64,000 nucleotides of DNA, from positions 1 through 64,000 of the IMG/VR virus record IMGVR_UViG_3300023198_000559; one strand, given 5' to 3'. The notes under the pieces were generated by a model that saw nothing but the letters and a program-made list of their open reading frames with translations, did no database searches and was not told where the DNA came from. Numbering within the stretch: the stretch's first letter is position 1; every line of letters starts with the position of its first letter. A program made the position numbers and the translations under genes. Shown here in pieces: positions 31,067 through 39,077 of the stretch. This DNA comes from a virus.

Positions 31067-31623
31067 CTTTACGAAGTACTATTTGATTAAATAACTACTC
31101 AGACTTTCTGAATAGTAAATGTCTTTTGAGGCTATAGTATACTTACTACTTATAAGTAGTATAATAGAGAAAGTAGAGAAAGTATATAGTTTTACTGTGA
31201 GTCCTTCTCTCTCTCTAAGAGTTTATAGTCAAATAGTAAGTGTAAAGCTATGATGCCTCGCTATCACCTGAGAGGATATACCTGCTGCAACCATTAGCTT
31301 TACTTCTTCTTACTATTAATACCTATAGTCGTTACTCATACGCCATAGGTTATATATCTTGAGTTCTCTTCTGTCGTACTGTATTGGCATAGGACTTAGA
31401 AAAGAATTGAAATTCGCTATATACGAACATGGACAGTTCTAACAAGTGGCACACGAAGTCCACTTGCGTCTGAGACTGTAGAGGTTAGTCCACAATCATG
31501 AGCCCAGTTCGTGCATCGAACCATCGCCCATCGATTAATACCTTTCTCATAGTGATGAGGTTAGGGTGAAGAGGTGCACACTACTTCATCTGGTGAGTGT
31601 GCTTAACCAGTTGGTACATCAGG
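31067..31623 (-). ncRNA. Second gene-free structured region (~0.56 kb)
   Basis: No gene on either strand. Hairpins include 31094-31116 (10-bp stem), an 18-bp perfect palindrome at 31144-31161 (TACTACTTATAAGTAGTA), the closed domain at 31233-31316, CAAGTGG/CCACTTG near 31444, GTTCG-ATGCA-CGAAC near 31505 and GCACACT/AGTGTGC near 31575-31600. Read as a leader or as noncoding RNA on the minus strand. Confidence 0.45.
31233..31316 (-). other. 84-base closed RNA domain
   Basis: Outer stem ATAGTAAG/CTTACTAT (8 bp) and inner stem GTAAAGCTA/TAGCTTTAC (9 bp) enclose a ~44-base core that contains CCTC/GAGG. The coaxial two-stem closure resembles a riboswitch or small RNA domain, but no known class is recognised. 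Strand is uncertain; minus fits the flanking genes. Confidence 0.45.
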
Positions 31624-31869
31624 CTACAGAGTGAACTGTAGTGTAGCGCCTGTACCAGCGTTACAAAGGACTGCAGTACCGTCTTCGAAGACAGCAAACT
31701 GGGCCTCCTTAGTCTTATCGTAAGACTTGGAAACAGGTCCTTGCTCAGCACCACAGCTCCAGAAATCTCCTTTGCCTGCGTTGAGTACTCTTATTTCGTC
31801 AGAGTCAGCACGTCCCTTTAATTCACTTACTGTAAGCGAATAAGAAATCTTAGACTTTGTGTCTGCCAT
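31624..31869 (-). CDS. Hypothetical protein, 81 residues
   Basis: Starts MADTKSKISYSLTVSELKGR. Beta-rich with Gly-containing turns (FWSCGAEQGPVSK). First minus-strand gene after the divergent control region, so it may be an early gene. No family recognised. Confidence 0.6.
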   Translation of the reverse strand: MADTKSKISYSLTVSELKGRADSDEIRVLNAGKGDFWSCGAEQGPVSKSYDKTKEAQFAVFEDGTAVLCNAGTGATLQFTL

Positions 31870-31999
31870 TCTTAGGATTGCAGTTGGATTAACCCGACGG
31901 GGGTACCCAAGACTGCGAAATTAAGAGGGGGAGATTCGCTATATCACACCTACGCTTATACTCAGACAAACAATTTTCTAAAAATATTTTAAAAATTTT

Positions 32000-32046
32000 A
32001 CACGGTAGACTAATAAGGGTACAACACGGTAGACTAATTATGGTAC
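32000..32046. repeat. Tandem 24-bp direct repeat
   Basis: ACACGGTAGACTAATAAGG with TAC at the end, at 32000-32022, recurs at 32024-32046 with two changes (AATTATGG). Two adjacent copies could be protein-binding iterons. Confidence 0.75.
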
Positions 32047-32254
32047 GTAGTAAGGAAGTCAGGTTAAACCTGATCTACCTACTAAGAAACGCCAGGGGGT
32101 ACTGGCTTTAGGGTGTAGGAGATATCATGCATAAGGTATGAATCCGGGACTGTTTTGTATGATGTAGACGACATTCATGTCGCACATATTGTAATAATTT
32201 GAGCACAATACCGGTACAAGGTACTAATCTCTAAAAAGTACTAATAGAAATAAA

Positions 32255-32334
32255 TGTCACAAATCCAGGTGTTAATAGAAGAAATTCCCTTTAACTGTCA
32301 CAAATCTACTAGTTAGTAGAAGATTTTGTCACAA
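32255..32334. promoter_or_regulatory. Three TGTCACAA boxes
   Basis: TGTCACAAATC at 32255-32265 and 32296-32306, and TGTCACAA at 32327-32334. The middle copy includes CAAATCTA, the reverse of a TAnnTTTG box, so a regulator bound here could control leftward transcription. A related inverted repeat is at 42192-42212. Confidence 0.5.
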
Positions 32335-32349
32335 CTTGGACAGTAACTA

Positions 32350-32440
32350 GGACACAGTGTCCAAGTACTTTATACATATATGTATATAAAAAATGTACTA
32401 AAGTATACATTTATGTATAATAAGTACGTACGTGTATAAA
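32350..32440. repeat. AT-rich palindrome cluster
   Basis: GGACAC-A-GTGTCC at 32350-32362, TATACATATATGTATA at 32371-32386, then further imperfect copies of TATACAT/ATGTATA and ACGTACGT up to about 32440. The stretch is AT-rich and could melt or cruciform, as expected near an origin. Confidence 0.6.
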
Positions 32441-32649
32441 GTCAACCTATATAGATACTAATTTCTAAAAGTCAACCTATGTGCTGACAAAAGCCCGGGA
32501 GTTGTCAGGGTAAGGCCTGCCTACTAAGTTTCAAGCAAATTGCGAGCGGTCCCATTCAATTACAAAGGACTCTAACCTCAACCGGGCATGCAAAGTTACT
32601 ACACCTTAAAGGATAAATATACGATTAAGTGAAAATAATTTAACAATAG

Positions 32650-32680
32650 TTTGGTAAGTTAATATAATGTATTAACTTTG
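32650..32680 (+). promoter_or_regulatory. Bacteroidota-type promoter for the right arm
   Basis: TTTG at 32650-32653, a 19-base spacer and TAACTTTG at 32673-32680, an exact match to TTTG-N19-TAnnTTTG. Transcription would start shortly after, about 35 bases before the first plus-strand gene. Confidence 0.75.
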
Positions 32681-32722
32681 TAGTACAATATATTATACTT
32701 CAACTAATAACAACAACAAAAG

Positions 32723-33055
32723 ATGGAAATTACAATTAAAACAAAAGTTGGGACTGTAGTATTTGACAATCTCGAACCCGGGATGTCAATGGATATCAGC
32801 ATAAACCCTGGGCATCCTGTTAAGAAGGCTCGAGTTTCTGTGAGTCTTTATGGCTTCAGGTCTATTCAAGATGATCATTTTAGTGGAGGTACCGTTTCAG
32901 GTCACCGTTCTTTAGTAGATGATATGGTAAGAGTAGGCGTAGATATTGAGTATGAAACCTCTAAAGATCATGTTTACCTGTCAGACCAGGAGGTGCCTAT
33001 TAAGACTAAGAAGACTAAGTTCATAGACCTATCAACTTACAAAGTAAGCAAATGA
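32723..33055 (+). CDS. Hypothetical protein, 110 residues
   Basis: Starts MEITIKTKVGTVVFDNLEPG. Beta-rich, ends with a basic helix. First gene after the rightward promoter, therefore likely expressed early in the block. Overlaps the next gene by 4 bases. No family recognised. Confidence 0.65.
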   Translation: MEITIKTKVGTVVFDNLEPGMSMDISINPGHPVKKARVSVSLYGFRSIQDDHFSGGTVSGHRSLVDDMVRVGVDIEYETSKDHVYLSDQEVPIKTKKTKFIDLSTYKVSK

Positions 33056-33276
33056 TCCAGAGCTTCAACATTGACGGGAAACAGCATTACTCTGTAGAGT
33101 CCGTTGCCAAAATGATTCAAGAATACATATATCGCCTTAAGGGGGTGGTAGTTACTATTAGGTTAAAGAGAGAACCTAAGGGATACAGTGTTTTTCCTGG
33201 AGATGTTGAGCTCTTTAACTTAGCAGCTACCTACGCTATAGCAGCGTGGGAAGGAGGCTACAAACGGAAGAGATAA
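33052..33276 (+). CDS. Hypothetical protein, 74 residues
   Basis: Starts MIQSFNIDGKQHYSVESVAK, looks alpha/beta, with VTIRLKREPKG in the middle. Its stop overlaps the next start (TAATG). No family recognised. Confidence 0.6.
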   Translation: MIQSFNIDGKQHYSVESVAKMIQEYIYRLKGVVVTIRLKREPKGYSVFPGDVELFNLAATYAIAAWEGGYKRKR

Positions 33277-33677
33277 TGGTATTTAGACAACAAAGAAACT
33301 TTCAATTCGAAATTCAGAATGTACCTATCTATGATAATAGTGTAACACTGTATACTAATCATATTGTAGAGTCTTTACCAGAACCGCATATAGGTACTGG
33401 AGACTTCAAGTTCTACTACACCTTTACAGCTGACGTTAATGGAGAGTTAAATATTCCTTTTGGTTCTAGAGATGAAGGGCATCTGTTTCTATTAGATGTT
33501 AGAGCTAGGGACTATGATCCGTATAAGTATGAGCATACTTTCATAAATATGAATATGAGAACATTCCTGGATATGAAGTTATCTACTAGTACTGATAAGG
33601 ATCTTGAGCAGTTAGAGCATGTAGAGGATACCGGGATGACCTGGGTAGAAGAAATAGAAAAAGAATTAGTATTATGA
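33276..33677 (+). CDS. Hypothetical protein, 133 residues
   Basis: Start at ATG 33276-33278, coupled to the upstream stop as TAATG (MVFRQQRNFQFEIQNVPIYD). Beta-rich sandwich-like sequence with a C-terminal acidic helix. No family recognised. Confidence 0.6.
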   Translation: MVFRQQRNFQFEIQNVPIYDNSVTLYTNHIVESLPEPHIGTGDFKFYYTFTADVNGELNIPFGSRDEGHLFLLDVRARDYDPYKYEHTFINMNMRTFLDMKLSTSTDKDLEQLEHVEDTGMTWVEEIEKELVL

Positions 33678-33934
33678 GTAAGTTAATCAATTGGGACAAA
33701 ACGTTCCCTGAGTTAGATAAGATGTCAGTGATGAAAGTATTCATAGCTATAGTAGCTTCCTGTACTGATGAGTATCTTTGGTATTCTAATAAAGAAACTA
33801 TTGCTTCTATAGCCTGGAGGTGGCAGATAGCTGTATCCACAGTTAAAGCAGCCCTTGCCATACTTGAAGAGAAATTATTTTTAACCCGAAAGTCAAGAGG
33901 GGTTTACACAGTTAATAAAGAATACTTAGTATGA
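33674..33934 (+). CDS. Winged-helix DNA-binding protein
   Basis: An 86-residue protein. LWYSNKETIASIAWRWQIAV followed by STVKAALAILEEKLFLTRKS and RGVYTVNKEYL is the helix-turn-helix plus wing layout of a winged-helix regulator, including the beta-hairpin wing. Likely a transcriptional regulator of phage genes. Overlaps the nuclease gene by 4 bases. Confidence 0.7.
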   Translation: MSKLINWDKTFPELDKMSVMKVFIAIVASCTDEYLWYSNKETIASIAWRWQIAVSTVKAALAILEEKLFLTRKSRGVYTVNKEYLV

Positions 33935-34650
33935 TTAAGTTTACAGTAGACGACCATAAGTATACTAATAAGGAAGGTAGCATCTATACCTCTGTTACTA
34001 CCGTTATTAAAGAGTATAAGTCTTTCGATAAGGTTGCAGTGGCAAAGAAGTATGCAGTTAAGCATCCTGAGAAGTCAGCCGCAGGTTGGATTAAGGAGTG
34101 GGAGAGAATTGGACAGGAGGCTGCAGAGTATGGAACTAAGGTTCATAAGGAGGAAGAGGATAAGCTGAGAGCTAACCCTATGTTTCAAGAGGGTAGTTAT
34201 CAGGTAGACGTTAATACTATTAGGTCATTGGACAGTATAAGTAAGCTACCGAACGGAGAGTACCCCGAGTTACTCATATGGAGTAACAAGTATATGATAG
34301 CAGGCCAGGTAGATAAAGTGACTATAACCGATGGAACCGTTGACATCACTGATTATAAAACGTATAAGAAAGGTGTTGATCTTAAATCATTCTACAACCC
34401 ACGCAAAGGTGGCTGGCAGATGATGAAGAGTCCATTGCACAGTCTACAGGATTGTAACTACAACCACGCAGGAATACAACTAGGTCTTTATGCTTTAATG
34501 CTGGAAGAACTAGGTTATACTATAGGAACCTTAACTATGGTTCACATAGATAGAGAAGGTGTCAAAGTACCATATAATGTACCTTACACTAAGTTTAAAA
34601 TGTTTGTTAATTTTATGTTACTTAACTTTATGAAAGATGGAAAAGTATAG
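33931..34650 (+). CDS. RecB/Cas4-type PD-(D/E)xK nuclease
   Basis: A 239-residue protein with the RecB-family motif series: GTKVHKEEE (His72), GQVDK (Asp128), DYKT (Asp141, Lys143), and a later Q-x-GLY (HAGIQLGLYALML). This is the PDDEXK_1 arrangement found in Cas4 and AddB/RecB, with no iron-sulphur cysteines. Likely an exonuclease in recombination or packaging. Confidence 0.82.
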   Translation: MIKFTVDDHKYTNKEGSIYTSVTTVIKEYKSFDKVAVAKKYAVKHPEKSAAGWIKEWERIGQEAAEYGTKVHKEEEDKLRANPMFQEGSYQVDVNTIRSLDSISKLPNGEYPELLIWSNKYMIAGQVDKVTITDGTVDITDYKTYKKGVDLKSFYNPRKGGWQMMKSPLHSLQDCNYNHAGIQLGLYALMLEELGYTIGTLTMVHIDREGVKVPYNVPYTKFKMFVNFMLLNFMKDGKV

Positions 34651-34861
34651 ATTTGTTTACATTACCGGTACAGCCCTTAAGTTTAAAATGGGGAAAGAGA
34701 ATACTGGTACAAGAGAGATACACGCAGTGAACGTGATATTCGATCCTAACGCTAATTACGAATACGATGAGCGTCTAGATTGTCAAATAGAGTCTCAAGA
34801 AGAGATGGACAATATTAAAAGTTTTGTTGCACATACTGGACAATTTACAAGATGGGAGTAA
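34637..34861 (+). CDS. Hypothetical protein, 74 residues
   Basis: Starts MEKYRFVYITGTALKFKMGK. Overlaps the nuclease end by 14 bases and the next start by 10. Acidic C-terminal half. No family recognised. Confidence 0.6.
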   Translation: MEKYRFVYITGTALKFKMGKENTGTREIHAVNVIFDPNANYEYDERLDCQIESQEEMDNIKSFVAHTGQFTRWE

Positions 34862-35136
34862 GTATTAGAATATGTTCTGAGAACAAAGTCGAAATGAGAG
34901 CCTTGAAAGCGAAGGCTAAACGAATATTAAAGTTTCATGAGCAGTTTCCTGACATGAGTGCTGAAAGAAGAATGCTCTTTACCGTTCGTTTGAACGAAAT
35001 GATGGAGAGAGTTGAAATGCTCAAAAGAGATAAAAACGCCAATGTGCGTACTAAAACATTTGAAAAGGATAGGGATGCTGATTATCAGTTCACCTATGTA
35101 CTAAAAAAGAAAAACGTTAAAAATAGAAAATTATGA
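34852..35136 (+). CDS. Hypothetical basic helical protein, 94 residues
   Basis: Starts MGVSIRICSENKVEMRALKA. Helical and Lys/Arg rich (KAKRILKFHEQF). No family recognised. Coupled on both sides by overlaps. Confidence 0.6.
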   Translation: MGVSIRICSENKVEMRALKAKAKRILKFHEQFPDMSAERRMLFTVRLNEMMERVEMLKRDKNANVRTKTFEKDRDADYQFTYVLKKKNVKNRKL

Positions 35137-35483
35137 TAACAAAAGAAGAGTTAGATCAAACCATTGAGAGTTTATCTAAAGTTGAAACTATGGAATACTT
35201 CATTCTTGTATTAGCTCCTATACCTTCTGAGACAACAGAATCTGGTATTATTAAAGGGGATGCTGTTATGGAAGATGAAAAAGATAAATTAGAATCTTTC
35301 ATGTATGTAGTTAAAGTAGGTTTAAAAGATGGTCCTATACAACCTCGTGATAAAGTATTCACACAAGGAGAAGTGTTAACCTTTACGGATAAAAGTAATG
35401 TAGAGGAACTTGATATTGCTCCGGAAGGGTATGGTATTGGGTTAATTGCAGTACCTTCTGTAAAATTATATATCAAAGCGTAA
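35133..35483 (+). CDS. GroES/gp31-like co-chaperonin candidate
   Basis: A 116-residue protein. After a helical N-terminus come YFILVLAPIPSETTESGIIK and then YVVKVG, QPRDKVF and GIGLIAV. These match the order in GroES and T4 gp31: a conserved first strand, a mobile loop with T-x-S/G-G-I, a V-x-x-V-G strand and a [G/R]DKV turn. It would cap the host GroEL and help fold the capsid protein. The terminase, portal and capsid genes follow. Overlap with the next gene is one base. Confidence 0.6.
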   Translation: MITKEELDQTIESLSKVETMEYFILVLAPIPSETTESGIIKGDAVMEDEKDKLESFMYVVKVGLKDGPIQPRDKVFTQGEVLTFTDKSNVEELDIAPEGYGIGLIAVPSVKLYIKA

Positions 35484-35680
35484 TGGAAGATTTAATATTC
35501 ACATGTATCGAAATAAAGCAAGGAATGGCTGGTACTAAAGTTATTTTTTCTTTAGAGAGATTTGAAAATAAAAAGAACCCAGCCTTTGCAGGAGGATTAC
35601 CTTTTGGACAATTAGAAATTGCTTATGTACCTAGTATGAAGTACGAGATAGGAAAAAAATATAAAGTAAACATAAAATAA
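35483..35680 (+). CDS. Hypothetical protein, 65 residues
   Basis: Starts MEDLIFTCIEIKQGMAGTKV. Beta-rich, basic end. Coupled to both neighbours by one-base overlaps. No family recognised. Confidence 0.6.
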   Translation: MEDLIFTCIEIKQGMAGTKVIFSLERFENKKNPAFAGGLPFGQLEIAYVPSMKYEIGKKYKVNIK

Positions 35681-36033
35681 TGGAAATAGTAAAAGTAAAT
35701 ACAGCCAAGCTAGGACTTAGTAGGGCCTACCTAATCCTCTTTAATGGAAGCTTGAAGCTCACAGAAAGAGAACTGGATTTACTTTCTTTGCTACTTGATA
35801 GGTACACACAGTTTAAAAAGGAGGGGTTAATCGAACCTTTCCTTTCTAAATTTGTATTTTCAACAGAGACTAAAAAGGATGTTCAGAAAAGTATGGACAT
35901 TAATGCACAATACTTTCAGAATATCATTTCTGGTTTAGTGAAGAAAGGATGTCTTAAATCTCTAGGTAGTGGTTTGTACTTAATCAATGCCAGTTTAATA
36001 CCTAGAAAACAAATAGGTTTCAGCTTTGGATAA
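35680..36033 (+). CDS. Winged-helix-like protein, 117 residues
   Basis: Starts MEIVKVNTAKLGLSRAYLIL. LTERELDLLSLLLDRYTQ, ETKKDVQKSMDINAQYFQN and a small basic hairpin look like a helix-turn-helix with wing, of MarR-like proportions. Likely DNA-binding. Overlaps the IHF-like gene by 8 bases. Confidence 0.55.
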   Translation: MEIVKVNTAKLGLSRAYLILFNGSLKLTERELDLLSLLLDRYTQFKKEGLIEPFLSKFVFSTETKKDVQKSMDINAQYFQNIISGLVKKGCLKSLGSGLYLINASLIPRKQIGFSFG

Positions 36034-36274
36034 TCTAGAAAAAATATACCAGGAGGTCGCAACAGAAATGGGGCTTAGTAAGAAGGACGTACGTTCTATC
36101 GCTGAGTCCCAATTTGTGTTTGTGGCTGACACGATGCGAGAAAAGGAATTAAAAGATGTACGTCTGCAATTCTTTGGTTTATTTAAAGTTAAACCCGGGA
36201 GATTACAGCACCTCTCTAAGAACAGTAAAGAAATAATTAAAAGTAAAACAAATGAGTTTGATAAAATCCTTTGA
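36026..36274 (+). CDS. IHF/HU-like DNA-bending protein
   Basis: An 82-residue protein that starts with TTG (36026-36028). VRLQFFGLFKVKPGR corresponds to the beta-arm-flanking signature of HU/IHF proteins, and the length fits one subunit. IHF-like proteins next to terminase genes are typical of crAss-like phages; they probably bend DNA in packaging or transcription. Confidence 0.72.
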   Translation: MDNLEKIYQEVATEMGLSKKDVRSIAESQFVFVADTMREKELKDVRLQFFGLFKVKPGRLQHLSKNSKEIIKSKTNEFDKIL

Positions 36275-36842
36275 TACAGATGAGAACTTTTGGGTAGCTA
36301 ATCCACAGTTCAAGAACATTCAGCCTTTCAAGGGGCTACATAATTCTGATAAGTCACGAAACAAGGCTACTTCATCTAAGACAATGTGGTATGTGGCCCA
36401 GGTAGTTGATACCAGTAAAGACAACATATTTCGTAACGTTCCGTATGATGAAAGGATATCTTTGTTGTCTATAGATTTCATGAATGACGCTGATTTCTAT
36501 GATAAGAATGAGGACTTACTAGAGAAACTAATTAAAACATATCACCTATTACATACTACACCTGCATTAAAAGCAATGGAAGAATGGGATGAAAAAATGG
36601 TTCAAAGAGCTAAATTCATTAAGACTACTGCTTATACAATGGATAAATATGAAATGGATCCTGCTAAAGGAACCATGGTGAAGATACCCGGGAATGCCAA
36701 AGTCTTGGATGATATGATGAAAAATACCGCAGCAATCTATAATATGTATCACCAGATTATGAAGTCTCTTGCAGAAGAGGATGAAGATCAACAAGTTAAA
36801 GGTGGACAAACACTAAGCTTATCTGACCAAGGAGATATTTAA
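36252..36842 (+). CDS. Candidate terminase small subunit
   Basis: A 196-residue protein. Acidic, helical, without a recognised motif, starting MSLIKSFDTDENFWVANPQF. It overlaps the large terminase gene by one base, which is the usual place of a small terminase. The call is from position; it could also be another packaging accessory protein. Confidence 0.45.
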   Translation: MSLIKSFDTDENFWVANPQFKNIQPFKGLHNSDKSRNKATSSKTMWYVAQVVDTSKDNIFRNVPYDERISLLSIDFMNDADFYDKNEDLLEKLIKTYHLLHTTPALKAMEEWDEKMVQRAKFIKTTAYTMDKYEMDPAKGTMVKIPGNAKVLDDMMKNTAAIYNMYHQIMKSLAEEDEDQQVKGGQTLSLSDQGDI

Positions 36843-39064
36843 TGGTAGGCTACGGAACTTATAAGAAAACAATAATACCATCTATGAACCCTTATTCAAG
36901 GGAGTATAAAGAATTCTGGAAAGGTGAGAAGAAGAAATGTGTTGATGGAGTTTGGATGGAAGGTAAATACATGCCTGGTATCTTATACTTTTTCGTAAAT
37001 TTTTGGACTATAGAATTAAATAAGAATCCTACATCTAAGGTGAAGACCTTAGGACAACCTTTCTTGAGAGATTTGGAGTGGGAACGTGCTTACTATACAA
37101 TTGAAGCTAGGGGATTCTCTGGCTTTATGGATGATCCTGATGTGACTTGTCATAGAGGAGCAACCGCAGACTACAGCGAAGATGAATGGAATGTCTTACC
37201 AAAATCTTGTTATAAGGAGGATGGTAAGACACTCAAGCGTTTCGTAGAACCTCGAGAATATTTATTTACAATACATACTAAGAATCTAGGAGATCCATTA
37301 TTCGAAAACGAGGCCATGAATGTTATTGACATTGAGGCTCGTGGTGGTGGTAAATCTTTCTGGATGAGTGTAACTGTAGCTCATAATTTCCTTATGGATG
37401 GAGCTACTAATTATGATGAGTATTTAGAGGGCAAAGAAAAGGAAGAACCCTTCACTTCTGAGACCTTAGTAGGTGCGATTGATAGTTTCTATTCAAATAC
37501 TTTATTGCACAAGGTACGCCTCGGCTTAAACAACCTGAGAGGCAGTATGACGTATGCGAGAAAGAATCATCCGTCACCTTTATCTAAGGCTTTCTCTGGG
37601 TCCTGGACTTCAGGTAAATTTGTTGAGGCTATGGTTGATGTAAAGACCGGTGGTAACTGGGAGAGGAAAGGATCTGGATCTAAGATACAACACAGATCAT
37701 TCAAAGATAATCCTTACGCTGGTAATGGTACTCGCCCGGGATGGTCATGTTTTGAGGAGATTGGTTTCTTTGATAACCTTATTGAGGCGCTAGGTCAGAT
37801 GAAGGAAGCGACAGCTGATGGAGCAGTTAAGTTTGGGTCCATTTGGATGTCAGGTACAGGTGGTGACATGGTTGGTGGAGCTACAGAAGCTGCAAAAGAA
37901 GTGTTCTATAATCCTGAAAAATACGATTGTATTGCCTTCGATGACGAATATGAGAACAATCCTTTTAAGATTGGAATGTTTATGCCGGCCTGGAAAACAC
38001 TTAACCAATTTAAGGATGATAAAGGTTATACAGTAAGGGAACCTGCTGTGAAATTCCTAGAGAAGGCCAGGGATAAGGCCGCTCAGGGTAAGGATAAACA
38101 ATCACATAATGACGAACTTCAACAGCGTCCTATTGTACCTAGTGAAGCATTCTTGCTAACAACTGGAAACATCTTCCCTATTGGAGATCTAATCGATCAT
38201 TTAGCTTGGTTAGAAACTTGTACAGATGGAGATGTTATAGGTCAAGCTGGTAGAATGGTAGTTGTACGAGAAGAGGTGGTCGAAGGTGAAGAACCTAAAG
38301 AAGAGAAGTTCGAGTTTAAGCCTTACTTAAAGAAAACTGATCCTGTTCCTTGCGACTATCCTGTTAAGAAAGGTACTGTATCTACTGGAGCTATCCAGAT
38401 CTGGGAGCATCCAGACCCTAATGCAGCCTATGGTTGGTACATTGCTGGTAATGACCCTTACGATTTAGATGAAGCTCCCAACAGTTCTTCACTAGGTTCT
38501 CTTATTTTAATGAAGAGAGCTACTGTAGGTTCTGGTAATCACGACAAAATAGTTGCTGAATATACAGCTAGACCTGATTCTGCTAAGGAATATTATGAGC
38601 AAGCCAGGAGACTTCTTATATACTATGGAGCTCTTTGTTTGTATGAAAATGAAAAAATTGGGATCAAGACTTACTTTGAACAAAAACATTCACTATATTT
38701 GCTAGCTTATACACCTACTGTTCTTAAGTCTAACCAGTCTTCTAAAGTTAGTAGGGTATATGGGCAGAACATGCATAAGACTATTTCAAAAGATGGTAAG
38801 AGCAAGGGCCCTAAAGCTGAACTTGAAGTTTACTTACGAGATTGGTTACAGGAAAGTGTTGGAGACGGGAAGATGCAACTACATTATATCTACTCTAAAC
38901 CAATTGTTAAGGAGCTTATCTCTTATAATGATGTAGGTAACTACGATAGAATTATAGCTTTAATGCTAGCAGTAGCACAAAGAGAACAAATGTACAATGT
39001 AGCAATTGAAAAGAAAGTAGAAATAGAAAGAGACCCTTACTTTGATAGAGGATTTTTCCAATAA
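36842..39064 (+). CDS. terL: Terminase large subunit
   Basis: A 740-residue protein with a Walker A motif EARGGGKSF (residues 165-173) and a Walker B candidate WSCFEEIGFF. The C-terminal half carries acidic residues (GNDPYDLDEA) fitting the RNase H-like nuclease. Powers DNA packaging into the head and cuts the concatemer. Length agrees with crAss-like terminases. A 13-base gap separates it from the portal gene. Confidence 0.85.
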   Translation: MVGYGTYKKTIIPSMNPYSREYKEFWKGEKKKCVDGVWMEGKYMPGILYFFVNFWTIELNKNPTSKVKTLGQPFLRDLEWERAYYTIEARGFSGFMDDPDVTCHRGATADYSEDEWNVLPKSCYKEDGKTLKRFVEPREYLFTIHTKNLGDPLFENEAMNVIDIEARGGGKSFWMSVTVAHNFLMDGATNYDEYLEGKEKEEPFTSETLVGAIDSFYSNTLLHKVRLGLNNLRGSMTYARKNHPSPLSKAFSGSWTSGKFVEAMVDVKTGGNWERKGSGSKIQHRSFKDNPYAGNGTRPGWSCFEEIGFFDNLIEALGQMKEATADGAVKFGSIWMSGTGGDMVGGATEAAKEVFYNPEKYDCIAFDDEYENNPFKIGMFMPAWKTLNQFKDDKGYTVREPAVKFLEKARDKAAQGKDKQSHNDELQQRPIVPSEAFLLTTGNIFPIGDLIDHLAWLETCTDGDVIGQAGRMVVVREEVVEGEEPKEEKFEFKPYLKKTDPVPCDYPVKKGTVSTGAIQIWEHPDPNAAYGWYIAGNDPYDLDEAPNSSSLGSLILMKRATVGSGNHDKIVAEYTARPDSAKEYYEQARRLLIYYGALCLYENEKIGIKTYFEQKHSLYLLAYTPTVLKSNQSSKVSRVYGQNMHKTISKDGKSKGPKAELEVYLRDWLQESVGDGKMQLHYIYSKPIVKELISYNDVGNYDRIIALMLAVAQREQMYNVAIEKKVEIERDPYFDRGFFQ

Positions 39065-39077
39065 CAAATATAACTAA

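Larger units (their letters stand above)
31870..32722. other. Divergent intergenic control region
   Basis: 850 bases with no gene, separating the leftward and rightward blocks. It contains tandem 24-bp repeats, three TGTCACAA boxes, GGACAC-A-GTGTCC (32350-32362), a 16-bp palindrome (32371-32386), repeated AAGTCAACCTAT words near 32440 and 32470, and a rightward promoter. A replication origin or early switch region is likely, by position and structure. Confidence 0.55.

Noticed and set aside
32301-32308. Leftward promoter from CAAATCTA in the divergent region
   Set aside because: No -33 partner at 19-21 bases, so it is mentioned only as overlap with the TGTCACAA box.
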